In this document: positions 33,233-42,384 of the stretch, in pieces
Numbering within the stretch: position 1 is the stretch's first letter
Layout of the letters: each line of letters opens with the position of its first letter
Assembly: GCA_015060905.1 (NCBI GenBank)
Contig: SUXQ01000009.1
Span: forward strand, 1-64,000
Origin: Bacteroidales bacterium
GTDB lineage: Bacteria > Bacteroidota > Bacteroidia > Bacteroidales > Bacteroidaceae
Reading direction: 5' to 3'
DNA: 64,000 nucleotides
The notes under the pieces: model-generated
Database searches by the model: none
The model's input: the letters and a program-made list of their open reading frames with translations, nothing else
What the model was told of the DNA's origin: nothing
Translations under genes and position numbers: made by a program

Positions 33233-34087
33233 TTACTTTGCAAAGCCGTTGGAGATGAAGGGCAGTGCTATGAAGAGTGACTCTTGCCAATAGCACCAGT
33301 CGTGAATGCCGTCGCGCACGCGGAACTGCAAGGGCAGTCGCGCCATTTTCATGAGTTTCACATGCTCGACATTCTGGAAGAAGAGAAAGTCGTCGTCGCC
33401 GCAGTCGAGGAACCAGCGTACGGTGCGCAGGGCTGCTTTTTTCTCTTCGTCGGCATTTTCGAGGTATACTGTGCAGTTGTTCTCGATGACGCTCTTTGTG
33501 AAGGCTTCGCCACGCTCGTTTTTATGTGAGATTGATTCTTTCATTGAACGCGCGCCCATGTATGCGCTCATGGCAAAGGCTGTGGAGAATAGTTCGGGGT
33601 GGTGCATGGCGTAGGCGAGTGTGCCGCCGCCACCCATAGAGAGGCCGGCGATGGCGCGGTGCTCTTTGTCGCCTGTGATGCGGTATTTTTTTTCTACTTG
33701 TGGCATGAATTCCTGGAAGAAGAAGTCCTCGTAACGCCATTTGTCGCCGCAGTTGAAGTAGCCGTCGTAGTCAGTGCCTGCGTCGGGCATGATGATTATC
33801 ATTTCGTTGGCATTGCCGGCATTGATTATCTGGTTGGCGATGGGGCCGATGTTTCCAAGGTCGCGCCACGATTTATAGTTGTTTGTAAGGCCGTGCAGCA
33901 GATAGAGTACGGGGTAGTTGCGCTGCGTTTCTTTGTCGTAGCTTTTGGGAAGGTAGACGCAGTATTTTTTGTTCTTGCCGAGAATGTCGCTTTTGAGACT
34001 GTCCTCAATGACTTTTCCGCCGTGACGCTGCGAGTAGCTGCTTATTGCTGCGAGGCATACTATGGCGAGCATGATGAGTTTTTTCAT
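33233..34087 (-). CDS. Secreted alpha/beta-hydrolase esterase (esterase D / feruloyl esterase-like)
   Basis: A 284-aa exported esterase. Residues 1-19 are a signal peptide (MKKLIMLAIVCLAAISSYS). The fold signature YPVLYLLHGLTNNYKSW comes near residue 60, the nucleophile is S150 in AGLSMGGGG, and the catalytic His is H262 in DGIHDWCYW. Relatives act as acetyl-xylan, feruloyl or S-formylglutathione esterases; export favours a polysaccharide or glycan ester as substrate. It starts 6 nt after miaA ends and so appears to be the last gene of the lipid A/miaA transcript, although the jobs are unrelated. Confidence 0.88.
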   Translation of the reverse strand: MKKLIMLAIVCLAAISSYSQRHGGKVIEDSLKSDILGKNKKYCVYLPKSYDKETQRNYPVLYLLHGLTNNYKSWRDLGNIGPIANQIINAGNANEMIIIMPDAGTDYDGYFNCGDKWRYEDFFFQEFMPQVEKKYRITGDKEHRAIAGLSMGGGGTLAYAMHHPELFSTAFAMSAYMGARSMKESISHKNERGEAFTKSVIENNCTVYLENADEEKKAALRTVRWFLDCGDDDFLFFQNVEHVKLMKMARLPLQFRVRDGIHDWCYWQESLFIALPFISNGFAK

Positions 34088-34093
34088 TATATT

Positions 34094-35011
34094 TTATTCT
34101 TTTTGCTTGTTAATGATGTTGTCTATGTGGGCTATTATCTTGTGGGTGTCGTCGGGGTGGAACCATGTTATTTCTTTGTCGCGACGGTACCATGTGGTCT
34201 GTTTGCGCGAGTATATTCGTGTGTTTTGTTTTATTTTTTCTATTGCAAAGGGTAGTTCCCATTCGCCGTCGAAGTATTTGAAGAGTTCTTTGTAGCCTAC
34301 TGTGTTCAGGGAGTTTTTTTCGCGCATGGGGTAGAAGTTGCGTGCTTCTTCGAGCAGTCCGTCTTTCATCATCTGTTCCACACGGTCGTTGATGCGTTTG
34401 TATAGCTCTTCGCGTTCGCGTCGCAGGCCTATTTTTATTATGTTGAACGGGCGTTTGTTTTTTGCGTGGGCGCGTGTGCGGTAGGATGTGTAGGTGCGGC
34501 CTGTCATGTAGCATATTTCCAATGCGTGCATCACACGTTTGGGGTTCTTGCGGTCTACTTCGTTGTAATATTCGGGGTCGAGCAGGCGCAGTTCGCTGCA
34601 TAGTTGTTCGAGGCCTTCGTTGGCGTATTTTTCTTTTACGAAATTGCGTGTCTCCTCGTCTACGGTGGGAATATCGTCAATGCCGTTGCAGACGGAGTCG
34701 ATGTAGAGCATGGAGCCGCCGCTGAGGAGCATTGTGGGGTGGTGGGGAAACTCTTTTTCGAGAACTTCCATTACCTCTTGCTCGTAACGTGCTGCGCTGT
34801 AATAGTCGTCGGGGTCGAGGGTGGCGACAAAATAGTGCTTGTGACGGCTGAGCTCTTCTTTTGTGGGCATTGCTGTGCCTATCTCCAATCCTTTGTACAT
34901 CTGTCTGGAGTCGGCCGAGATAATGGGGCAATTAAAGTGGTCGGCAAGAGCTAAGCTGGTCTTAGTCTTGCCGACTGCTGTGGCACCTATAATGACAATC
35001 AGATTGTTCAT
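34094..35011 (-). CDS. miaA: tRNA dimethylallyltransferase
   Basis: A 305-aa enzyme that transfers a dimethylallyl group to A37 of tRNAs reading codons beginning with U. The P-loop GATAVGKT is at residues 8-15, [14 protein letters not shown] near 33-47 binds the substrate, and [13 protein letters not shown] with its downstream [12 protein letters not shown] and [14 protein letters not shown] segments are family hallmarks. Length is normal. It follows the 188-aa protein gene by 14 nt and precedes the esterase by 6 nt. Confidence 0.96.
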   Translation of the reverse strand: MNNLIVIIGATAVGKTKTSLALADHFNCPIISADSRQMYKGLEIGTAMPTKEELSRHKHYFVATLDPDDYYSAARYEQEVMEVLEKEFPHHPTMLLSGGSMLYIDSVCNGIDDIPTVDEETRNFVKEKYANEGLEQLCSELRLLDPEYYNEVDRKNPKRVMHALEICYMTGRTYTSYRTRAHAKNKRPFNIIKIGLRREREELYKRINDRVEQMMKDGLLEEARNFYPMREKNSLNTVGYKELFKYFDGEWELPFAIEKIKQNTRIYSRKQTTWYRRDKEITWFHPDDTHKIIAHIDNIINKQKE

Positions 35012-35025
35012 CGAGGGGTTTATGG

Positions 35026-35592
35026 TTAGTATCCGTATGAACTTGGGTCGGCTATATTTTCAATGTCGAAGCCGTCGGGGTCGAGGTCATCGTCGTTGTA
35101 GCCGTCGCTTCCGTAAAAGTCGTCGTCAAAGTCGTCGAGGTCCGAACTTACTACGGTGTTGCTTTTCTTCATTATTTCTTCAAAGTCGAGTGTCTGTACG
35201 GGGGCGTCGCCTATGCTTTTTGTGCAACGGGCTGCTTCGAGATTTTCTCCGTATTTTATTTTACTCAGTTCTATGAAGAATACTCGGTCGGCGAGGGGGT
35301 CGAATACGTATAGAAGGTGTTGTTTCTCTTCTTCTATCATGTCTCCGATGATTGTATCGCGCATTATCCAGCTATCTTCGTCGGAGCGTGTGCCCATGTC
35401 CTCGAGGGTAATCTCTTGCTCTTTCTCCCAGCGGTCGTCGCACAGGAAGAATGAGGTCATCTGGTCGTCGTTGTATCCTGTTGCTTCGAGGATGGCTTTA
35501 TGAAGGTCGTGGAACGTTGCGTCCGAGTCTATTTCTATGTCGCGACGAAAATCCTCAACTTCGTCGGATAGTAGTCTGAACTTGTATATCAT
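35026..35592 (-). CDS. pRiA4b ORF-3-like family protein, 188 aa
   Basis: A cytosolic acidic protein whose first 130 residues match the plasmid pRiA4b ORF-3 domain: [40 protein letters not shown], and [19 protein letters not shown]. The C-terminal 50 residues are very rich in Asp ([19 protein letters not shown]) and probably disordered. The domain has been linked to mobile-element passenger genes, yet its biochemical role is unknown. Here it lies 12 nt after lpxA and 14 nt before miaA, so it is part of the operon. A function tied to the operon is possible but not shown. Confidence 0.85.
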   Translation of the reverse strand: MIYKFRLLSDEVEDFRRDIEIDSDATFHDLHKAILEATGYNDDQMTSFFLCDDRWEKEQEITLEDMGTRSDEDSWIMRDTIIGDMIEEEKQHLLYVFDPLADRVFFIELSKIKYGENLEAARCTKSIGDAPVQTLDFEEIMKKSNTVVSSDLDDFDDDFYGSDGYNDDDLDPDGFDIENIADPSSYGY

Positions 35593-35604
35593 AATGTTTA
35601 CAGT

Positions 35605-36375
35605 TTAGCCGATAATACCGCGAGTAGATACATTTTCAATGAAGTTGATGATGCTATCTACTTCGGGGCATTGGGGAATCTCTTCTTTTATGTGTTTCAC
35701 TGCATCGCTGACATTGTATCCGCTGTTGTATAGCAGACGGTAGGCGTTGTGGATGTTGTTTATTGCCTCGTTCGAGAATCCGCGACGACGCAAGCCTACA
35801 ATGTTTATGCCGCTGTAACGTGAGGGTTCACGTCCTACTATAATGTACGGGGGAATGTCTTTGTTCAATCGGCTGCCTCCTTGTATCATGCAGTATCCGG
35901 CAATGTTGCTGAATTGGTGTACAAGTACGTTGGCGCTGAGTATGGCGTTGTCGGCAATTACTACTTCGCCGGCGATTTTTGTTGAATTGCCGATGATGCA
36001 GCCGCTGCCTATTTCGCTGTCGTGTGCCAAATGGCAACCTTCCATCAACAGGTTGTTGTTTTTTAGGACGGTCTTGCCTTTTGAGGCTGTTCCGCGGTTG
36101 ATTGTTACATTTTCGCGGATGGTGTTGTTGTCGCCAATTTCGGCTGTTGTCTCCTCGCCTACGAATTTTAGGTCTTGAGGTATTCCGCCTATAATGGCTC
36201 CGTGAAACACTCGGTTGTTGTTGCCCATGCGTGTTCCGCTTAGTAGTACTGCGTGGGGCATTATTATATTATTGTCACCGATGATGACGTTCTTGTCGAT
36301 GTAGGCAAATGCGCCTATTTCGCAGTTTTCGCCAATTTTTGCTTCGGGGTCGATATATGCTAATGGACTTATCAT
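35605..36375 (-). CDS. lpxA: UDP-N-acetylglucosamine acyltransferase
   Basis: A 256-aa cytosolic enzyme catalysing the first step of lipid A synthesis, acylation of UDP-GlcNAc at position 3. The N-terminal two thirds are a left-handed beta helix of hexapeptide repeats (INCEIGAFAYID-like units); the catalytic His is in GCHLAHDSEIG near residue 120. The C-terminal helical bundle carries GLRRRGFSNEAINNIHNAYR. It lies between lpxC-fabZ (54 nt upstream) and the pRiA4b-like gene, in the common Bacteroidetes order lpxD, lpxC-fabZ, lpxA. Confidence 0.96.
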   Translation of the reverse strand: MISPLAYIDPEAKIGENCEIGAFAYIDKNVIIGDNNIIMPHAVLLSGTRMGNNNRVFHGAIIGGIPQDLKFVGEETTAEIGDNNTIRENVTINRGTASKGKTVLKNNNLLMEGCHLAHDSEIGSGCIIGNSTKIAGEVVIADNAILSANVLVHQFSNIAGYCMIQGGSRLNKDIPPYIIVGREPSRYSGINIVGLRRRGFSNEAINNIHNAYRLLYNSGYNVSDAVKHIKEEIPQCPEVDSIINFIENVSTRGIIG

Positions 36376-36429
36376 AATGTAGTTGTTTTTCGTTTGTAAT
36401 ATTGATTTTAGCCGATAATTGGCTTTGCT

Positions 36430-37821
36430 TTATTCTTCCTTTTGTTTTATTTGTCCTGTGAACTGTGCTTCGGCGGCGAGACGCTCTCCAACAAAGACGT
36501 ATCCTTTCATTATTGATATTCCGTGACGCAAGGGGGCTACTTGTTCTACCTTGAAGATGAGTGTGTCGCCGGGTACTACTTTTTTATAGAATGAGATTTT
36601 GTCTATTTTCAGGAAGTAGGTTGAGTAGTCCTCGGGTTTTTCGAGCATGTTCATTACAAGCAGGCCTCCACATTGCGAGAGTGCTTCTAATATAAGTACT
36701 CCGGGCATTACGGGCTCTTCGGGGAAGTGTCCGTTGAAGAAGGGTTCGTTGATTGTTACATTTTTTATTCCTACTATGTGGCTGGAGCCAAGCTCTATTA
36801 CTTTGTCCACGAGCAACATGGGGTAGCGGTGGGCGAGTAACTTGCGTATGCGGTTAATGTCCATCACCGGCTCGCGGTCGGGTACGTAGATGGGGGCTTG
36901 TATTTCGTGCTGACGAATTATCTTGCGCATGGCACGGGCGAACTTGTTGTTTATGCCGTGTCCGGGGCATGTGGCTACGATGCGGCCTTGCAGGGGCTTG
37001 CCTATAAGGGCAAGGTCGCCGATAATGTCGAGCAGTTTGTGACGCGCGGGCTCGTTGTTCCACACAAGGGGTTTGTGGTTCAGATAGCCGAGTTTTGTGG
37101 CGTCCATGTGGGGCACTCCCATAATGTCGGCAAGATGGTCGTATCTGTCCTGAGGCAACTGACGTTCGTAGATTACGATTGCGTTGTCGAGGTCGCCTCC
37201 TTTGATGAGTCCTGCTGCGAGCAGGGGCTCAAGCTCGCGTACAAAGACGAATGTGCGGCTCGATGCTATCTCTTTCTTAAAGTCGTCCATGCTCTCGAGG
37301 GTTGCATATTGGTTAAAGAGGATGTCCGAGTCGTAGTGTACAAGGACGTTCAGGCTGAACTTTTCATCGGGCAGAATGATGATGGAGTTTCCTGTATTTT
37401 CGTCTTTAATCTCTATCTTGGACTTTATGATAAAGGTGTCACGCTCGACATTTTGCTCTTTGATGCCTACTCGTTCGATGTTTTCTACATAGAATTTTGC
37501 ACTGCCGTCGAGGATGGGAAACTCGGGGCCGTTTACTTGCATCAGACAGTTGTCTATTCCCAATGCAAAGAGAGCAGCCATGGCATGCTCCACTGTACTT
37601 ACGCGAGCTTCGCCTTTGGTAAGTACGGTGCCGCGTTGAGTCTCTGTTACATTCTCGGCAATTGCATCGATGATGGGCTCGCCGGGTAGGTCGATACGTT
37701 GTATCTTGTAACCGTGATTTTCGGGTGCGGGATTGAATGTTACAGTAAGGTTGAGTCCTGTGTGCAGTCCCTTTCCGAATAGAGAGAAACTTCCGTTTAG
37801 GGTTTGTTGCTTGTTGCTCAT
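36430..37821 (-). CDS. lpxC-fabZ: Bifunctional UDP-3-O-acyl-GlcNAc deacetylase / beta-hydroxyacyl-ACP dehydratase
   Basis: A 463-aa fusion characteristic of Bacteroidetes. Residues 1-300 are LpxC, the committed zinc deacetylase of lipid A synthesis, with VEHAMAALFALGIDN and GYLNHKPLVWNNEPARHKLLDIIGDL supplying the zinc ligands (His, His, Asp). Residues about 318-463 are FabZ, which dehydrates beta-hydroxyacyl-ACP, with LAHRYPMLLVDKV and catalytic His and Glu in NGHFPEEPVMPGVLILEAL. Fusing them balances lipid A against fatty acid production, both of which draw on beta-hydroxyacyl-ACP. It lies 26 nt after lpxD. Confidence 0.97.
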   Translation of the reverse strand: MSNKQQTLNGSFSLFGKGLHTGLNLTVTFNPAPENHGYKIQRIDLPGEPIIDAIAENVTETQRGTVLTKGEARVSTVEHAMAALFALGIDNCLMQVNGPEFPILDGSAKFYVENIERVGIKEQNVERDTFIIKSKIEIKDENTGNSIIILPDEKFSLNVLVHYDSDILFNQYATLESMDDFKKEIASSRTFVFVRELEPLLAAGLIKGGDLDNAIVIYERQLPQDRYDHLADIMGVPHMDATKLGYLNHKPLVWNNEPARHKLLDIIGDLALIGKPLQGRIVATCPGHGINNKFARAMRKIIRQHEIQAPIYVPDREPVMDINRIRKLLAHRYPMLLVDKVIELGSSHIVGIKNVTINEPFFNGHFPEEPVMPGVLILEALSQCGGLLVMNMLEKPEDYSTYFLKIDKISFYKKVVPGDTLIFKVEQVAPLRHGISIMKGYVFVGERLAAEAQFTGQIKQKEE

Positions 37822-37847
37822 CTTTATAGGTTTTATGTTATTTCTTT

Positions 37848-38882
37848 TTATTTGTTGCTTTTAAGCTCTTCTATCTCTTTTTTGAGCTGTTTGATGGTTT
37901 TGCTCATTTCGGGCAGGCGTTTAAGATAGGCTGCGGCGCGTATGTATTCTTTTGCATCCATTGCGGGTGAGCCGAGTACTGTTTCGCCTTCTTTCAGACT
38001 GCCTATGGTTCCGCATTGTGGTCCTACGGTTGTGCGGTTGCCTATTGTGCTGTGTCCCGAGATTCCTGCTTGTCCGCCGAACATACACCATTCGCCTATT
38101 TTTGTGGAGCCGGCAATGCCTACTTGGGCGGCCATCACTGTGTGTGAGCCTATTTCGTCGTTGTGGGCTATCTGTATAAGGTTGTCGAGTTTTACGCCTG
38201 CGTGTACTATTGTGCTTCCCATTGTTGCGCGGTCTACACAGGTGTTTGCTCCTATCTCTACGTTGTCCTCGAGTACCACAATGCCTGTCTGGGGTATTTT
38301 TTCGTATCCCTGAGCTGTGGGCGCAAAACCGAATCCGTCGGCTCCTATTACGCTTCCGCTGTGCAGTATGCAGTTGTTGCCTATGCGACAGTCGTGGTAG
38401 ATGGTTACGTGGGCATAGAGTATGCAATTGTCGCCTATTTTTGCTCCGTCACCGATGGATACACTGTCGTGTATCATGCAGTTGTCGCCTATTTCGCAGT
38501 TGTCGCCTATTACAACAAAGGGTGCAATGTAGACATTCTCGCCTATCTTTGCGCTTTGCGAGATTGAGGCGAGCGAACTGATGCCCTGTTTCTTGGGCTT
38601 GCTTGATTCGTAGAGCATCATAAGCTTTGCAAGGCTTTCGTATGCATTGTCTACTTTTATGAGTGTTGTGCTTATCTCTTTCTGTGCTTCAAAGTCTTTG
38701 TTTACTAGGACTATTGATGATTGTGTTGTGTAGATGTATTCTGCGTATTTGGGGTTTGCCATAAAGGAGAGGGCTCCGGGGGTTCCTTCTTCTATCTTGG
38801 CAAATGTGTATACTTCGGCATTTTCATTTCCGACTATTTCGCCTTGAATGAATGCTGCTATTTGTTTTGCTGTAAATTTCAT
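37848..38882 (-). CDS. lpxD: UDP-3-O-acylglucosamine N-acyltransferase
   Basis: A 344-aa trimeric acyltransferase that adds the second hydroxyacyl chain in lipid A synthesis. The N-terminal uridine-binding domain covers about 1-100 ([18 protein letters not shown]). A beta helix of hexapeptide repeats follows, with the catalytic His in [20 protein letters not shown] near residue 240, and a C-terminal helix ending in [11 protein letters not shown]. It heads the lipid A operon. A TATCTTCG promoter-like box lies 33 nt upstream, and pyrF is 100 nt away. Confidence 0.96.
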   Translation of the reverse strand: MKFTAKQIAAFIQGEIVGNENAEVYTFAKIEEGTPGALSFMANPKYAEYIYTTQSSIVLVNKDFEAQKEISTTLIKVDNAYESLAKLMMLYESSKPKKQGISSLASISQSAKIGENVYIAPFVVIGDNCEIGDNCMIHDSVSIGDGAKIGDNCILYAHVTIYHDCRIGNNCILHSGSVIGADGFGFAPTAQGYEKIPQTGIVVLEDNVEIGANTCVDRATMGSTIVHAGVKLDNLIQIAHNDEIGSHTVMAAQVGIAGSTKIGEWCMFGGQAGISGHSTIGNRTTVGPQCGTIGSLKEGETVLGSPAMDAKEYIRAAAYLKRLPEMSKTIKQLKKEIEELKSNK

Positions 38883-38914
38883 AAGTTTTACTTACTTAAT
38901 CTTTTGTATTTGGG

Positions 38915-38922
38915 CGAAGATA
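38915..38922 (-). promoter_or_regulatory. Promoter-like box of the lpx operon
   Basis: On the minus strand this reads TATCTTCG, one base off TAnnTTTG, 33 nt before the lpxD ATG. Confidence 0.4.
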
Positions 38923-38981
38923 ATGATTTAAAATCAAACTTTTCTTTGTTTTTAATTATTTCGCTATACTGTGTCTTTTTT

Positions 38982-39812
38982 TTATATTATGTTGTGTAAA
39001 GACAATTCTTTTTCCATCTGTTCTTTGTAGTCGCGGGCTTTTTCGGCTGCAACGGCTGCGTAATTTTCACTGCTGTCGGCGAAAATGATGGCGCGGCTTG
39101 CGTTTACGAGAAGTCCGCAGTCGGTGTTCATGCCGTATTTGCATACTTCTTCGAGTGAGCCTCCTTGTGCGCCGACTCCGGGTACGAGGAGGAAGTGGTT
39201 GGGTACTATGCGACGGATGTTCTCGAAGGCTTTTCCTTGTGTGGCGCCTACTACGTACATCATATTTTCGTCGTTGCCCCATTGTTGCGAGGTTTTCAGT
39301 ACTTTTTCGTAGAGTTTTTCACCCTGCGCATCTTCGGTGAGCTGAAAATCCTGTGAGCCGGAGTTGGAGGTGAGGGCGAGGACTATTGTCCAGTATCCTT
39401 CGTATTCGAGGAAGGGTGAGACACTGTCTTTGCCCATATAGGGCGCTACGGTGAGGGCATCTACTTTTAGTTCTTCGAAGAATGAGCGGGCGTAGAGTGA
39501 CGAGGTGTTGCCAATGTCACCACGCTTTGCGTCGGCAATGATGAATTGCTCGGGGTAGTTGGCGCGTAGGTATTCTACTGTCTTTTCGAAACTTATCCAT
39601 CCTTTGATGCCTTGTGCTTCGTAGAAGGCGAGGTTGGGCTTGTAGGCAACGGCGTATTCTGCTGTTGCGTCGATGATGGCTTTGTTGAATTCAAAAACAG
39701 GGTCGTCGCAGTTTTTCAGACATTCGGGAAGTTTGCGGGGGTCGCTGTCGAGTCCTACACAAAGGAATGATTTTTTTTCTTTTATTTGTTGGATAAGTTC
39801 TTGCCTGTTCAT
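38982..39812 (-). CDS. pyrF: Orotidine 5'-phosphate decarboxylase
   Basis: A 276-aa enzyme that makes UMP from OMP. It is of the longer group-2 type: [15 protein letters not shown] near residue 17, [20 protein letters not shown] near 47, and the catalytic [15 protein letters not shown] near 98. VPGVGAQGG near 205 binds the phosphate. The ATG at 39812 is chosen over an in-frame ATG 26 codons upstream because that would overlap prfA and add a basic tail atypical of the family. It is the third gene of the purM-prfA-pyrF operon. Confidence 0.95.
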   Translation of the reverse strand: MNRQELIQQIKEKKSFLCVGLDSDPRKLPECLKNCDDPVFEFNKAIIDATAEYAVAYKPNLAFYEAQGIKGWISFEKTVEYLRANYPEQFIIADAKRGDIGNTSSLYARSFFEELKVDALTVAPYMGKDSVSPFLEYEGYWTIVLALTSNSGSQDFQLTEDAQGEKLYEKVLKTSQQWGNDENMMYVVGATQGKAFENIRRIVPNHFLLVPGVGAQGGSLEEVCKYGMNTDCGLLVNASRAIIFADSSENYAAVAAEKARDYKEQMEKELSLHNII

Positions 39813-39829
39813 GGTAGTAGGGTTTTTGT

Positions 39830-40939
39830 TTATAATTCTGTTTCTTTCATGCGTTCGGCATTTTCGGCTACAATGAGCTGGTCTATACATTCTTGAATGT
39901 CGCCGTTGACGAAGGCTTGAAGGTTGTATATTGTATAGTTTATGCGGTGGTCGGTGATGCGTCCTTGCGGGTAGTTGTAGGTGCGTATCTTGGCCGAGCG
40001 GTCGCCGGTAGAGACCATTGTCTTGCGTTTGGAGGCAATGTCGTCGATGTATTTTTGGTGTTCTTTATCATATATGAATGTGCGCAGACGGGCGAGTGCG
40101 CGTTCTTTGTTTTTTGGCTGGTCGCGTGTTTCGGTACATTCTATGAGGATTTCCTCGACGATGCCTGTGTTGGGGTTTTTCCAATTGTAGCGCAGACGTA
40201 CGCCCGATTCTACTTTATTGACATTCTGACCTCCGGCGCCACTGCTTCGGAAGGTGTCCCATTTTATTTCGCCTTCGTTTATTACTACGTCAAATTCTTC
40301 GGCTTCGGGGAGCACTGCTACGGATGCAGCCGAGGTGTGTACGCGACCTTGTGTCTCTGTTGCGGGGACGCGTTGTACGCGGTGTACTCCCGATTCGTAT
40401 TTCAGTGTTCCATAGACATTTTCGCCGCTCACCGAACAGATAATTTCTTTAAAGCCTCCGGCCGCGCCTTCGCTGGCACTCGATACCTCTAATCGCCAAC
40501 CTTTTATTTCGCAGTATTTGCTGTACATGCGGAAAAGGTCGCCTGCAAACAAGGCTGCTTCGTCGCCGCCTGTTCCGCCGCGAATTTCGAGCACTGCGTT
40601 GCGACTGTCTTGCGGGTCGGCGGGAATGAGCAGAAGTTTTATGCGCTCTTCAACCTCGGGCTGTCTTTTTTGACAGTCGTCAAGCTCTTCGCGTGCCATT
40701 TCGCGCATCTCTTGGTCGCTCTCGTTGGCGAGTATGTCTTTTGCCTCGTCGATGCCTGTGAGTATCTGTATATATTCTTTGCGGGCATCCATAAGGTCGC
40801 CTAGCTCTTTATACTCTTTTGTGAGTTTGACGTAGCGGCGTTGGTCGGCTATCACGCTGGGGTCGGTGATGAGCGTCGATACCTCTTCGAAACGTGCGAC
40901 GAGGATGTCCAATTTTTCTAAAAGTGTATTTTCTGCCAT
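39830..40939 (-). CDS. prfA: Peptide chain release factor 1
   Basis: A 369-aa factor that releases finished proteins at UAA and UAG codons. The peptidyl-hydrolase motif GGQ is in [19 protein letters not shown], about residue 240. The stop-codon reading loop region lies in the preceding domain, between [16 protein letters not shown]-type sequence and its neighbours. The C-terminus [20 protein letters not shown] is typical of RF1. It starts 3 nt after purM ends and lies 17 nt before pyrF, placing nucleotide synthesis and translation genes together, an order I recall from other Bacteroidales. Confidence 0.97.
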   Translation of the reverse strand: MAENTLLEKLDILVARFEEVSTLITDPSVIADQRRYVKLTKEYKELGDLMDARKEYIQILTGIDEAKDILANESDQEMREMAREELDDCQKRQPEVEERIKLLLIPADPQDSRNAVLEIRGGTGGDEAALFAGDLFRMYSKYCEIKGWRLEVSSASEGAAGGFKEIICSVSGENVYGTLKYESGVHRVQRVPATETQGRVHTSAASVAVLPEAEEFDVVINEGEIKWDTFRSSGAGGQNVNKVESGVRLRYNWKNPNTGIVEEILIECTETRDQPKNKERALARLRTFIYDKEHQKYIDDIASKRKTMVSTGDRSAKIRTYNYPQGRITDHRINYTIYNLQAFVNGDIQECIDQLIVAENAERMKETEL

Positions 40940-40942
40940 CTT

Positions 40943-42112
40943 TTAATATTTGAATTCGCCAAACTCGCTGTTTATGATAAGTTCTTTTTTGTCGCTCTCT
41001 TCTACGCGGCCGATAATTTGTGCCTCAATACCGAAACTTTTGCTTATTGCTATTACCTCTTCGGCATATTCTGCGGGGAGGTAAATTTCCATGCGGTGGC
41101 CCATGTTAAAGACTTTGTACATTTCGCTCCAAGCGGTGTTACTCTGCTCCTTGATTGTTTTAAAGAGCGGGGGAACGGGGAACATATTGTCTTTTATCAC
41201 GCGGCAGTTGTCGCCAACAAAATGGAGTACTTTTGTTTGTGCTCCGCCCGAACAGTGTACCATTCCGTGTATTTGAGGACGCAATGCGTCGAGAAGTTTC
41301 TTTATGACGGGTGCGTATGTGCGGGTGGGTGAGAGTACCAATTTTCCTGCGTCGAGGGGTGAGCCTTCTACTTTGTCGGTGAGCTTAAGTCCGCCTGAAT
41401 ATACAAGTTCCTCGGGGACGGCTTTGTCGTAGCTTTCGGGGTATTTCTCGGCAAGGTATTTTGCAAATACGTCGTGGCGGGCCGAGGTTAATCCGTTGCT
41501 TCCCATGCCTCCGTTGTACTCTTTTTCGTATGTGGCCTGTCCGTATGATGCAAGGCCGACAATTACGTCGCCGGGGGCGATGTTTGCATTGTCTATGACG
41601 TCGCTGCGTTTCATGCGGCAGGTTACTGTTGAGTCTACGATGATTGTGCGGACAAGGTCGCCGACGTCGGCTGTTTCGCCGCCTGTGGCATATACTCCGA
41701 CTCCCATTTCGCGAAGTTCGGCAAGAAGTTCGTCGGTGCCGTTGATGATTGATGAGATTACCTCGCCGGGTACAAGCAGTTTGTTGCGACCGATGGTGGA
41801 TGACACGAGTATGTTGTCTGTCGCTCCCACGCACAATAGGTCGTCAATGTTCATTATGAGGGCATCTTGTGCAATGCCTTTCCACACTGAAAGGTCGCCT
41901 GTCTCTTTCCAATAGAGGTAGGCGAGGGAGGATTTTGTTCCTGCTCCGTCGGCGTGCATAATGTTGCAATACTCGGGGTCGCCACCGAGAATATCGGGGA
42001 TTATCTTACAAAAGGCTTTCGGGTAAAGTCCTTTATCTATGTTCTTTATTGCATTGTGAACATCTTCTTTTGATGCTGATACACCGCGCATCATATAACG
42101 TTGGTCGCTCAT
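40943..42112 (-). CDS. purM: Phosphoribosylformylglycinamidine cyclo-ligase (AIR synthase)
   Basis: A 389-aa enzyme of purine synthesis that closes the imidazole ring of AIR with ATP. The N-terminal half contains IMHADGAGTKSSLAYLYW and AQDALIMNIDDLLCVGATDN, with active-site Asp residues; GVYATGGETADVGDLVRTI and ATYEKEYNGGMGSNGLTSAR follow. The length and sequence are those of the Bacteroidetes-type PurM, longer than that of E. coli. A TATCTTTG promoter box lies 53 nt upstream, and the gene leads the operon with prfA and pyrF. Confidence 0.94.
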   Translation of the reverse strand: MSDQRYMMRGVSASKEDVHNAIKNIDKGLYPKAFCKIIPDILGGDPEYCNIMHADGAGTKSSLAYLYWKETGDLSVWKGIAQDALIMNIDDLLCVGATDNILVSSTIGRNKLLVPGEVISSIINGTDELLAELREMGVGVYATGGETADVGDLVRTIIVDSTVTCRMKRSDVIDNANIAPGDVIVGLASYGQATYEKEYNGGMGSNGLTSARHDVFAKYLAEKYPESYDKAVPEELVYSGGLKLTDKVEGSPLDAGKLVLSPTRTYAPVIKKLLDALRPQIHGMVHCSGGAQTKVLHFVGDNCRVIKDNMFPVPPLFKTIKEQSNTAWSEMYKVFNMGHRMEIYLPAEYAEEVIAISKSFGIEAQIIGRVEESDKKELIINSEFGEFKY

Positions 42113-42165
42113 AGTCTTTAAAAAAATAGGCGATTATTTTTGTTAAATATAATTCTTCTAATTTG

Positions 42166-42173
42166 CAAAGATA
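42166..42173 (-). promoter_or_regulatory. -7 promoter box of purM-prfA-pyrF
   Basis: On the minus strand this reads TATCTTTG, a perfect TAnnTTTG match, 53 nt before the purM ATG. Confidence 0.6.
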
Positions 42174-42313
42174 ATATATGTGTCGCTAAAAAGCAAGTTT
42201 ACATGTGCATTTTAAAATGCGGGTAGCTTTTATGGTCGATTCATTTTGTTTTTTTGCATATTATTACAATGGTTATTTTGAGAAAATTATAGTAATTGTT
42301 ATTTGATTTTTAT

Positions 42314-42321
42314 TAATTTTG
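42314..42321 (+). promoter_or_regulatory. -7 promoter box of the NhaD gene
   Basis: TAATTTTG (TAnnTTTG), 63 nt before the ATG at 42385. Confidence 0.45.
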
Positions 42322-42384
42322 TGCGCCGATTATCATTTGGTATAATTATTGACAGTTAGTAAATAGTAAATTATCTTTCTTTAT

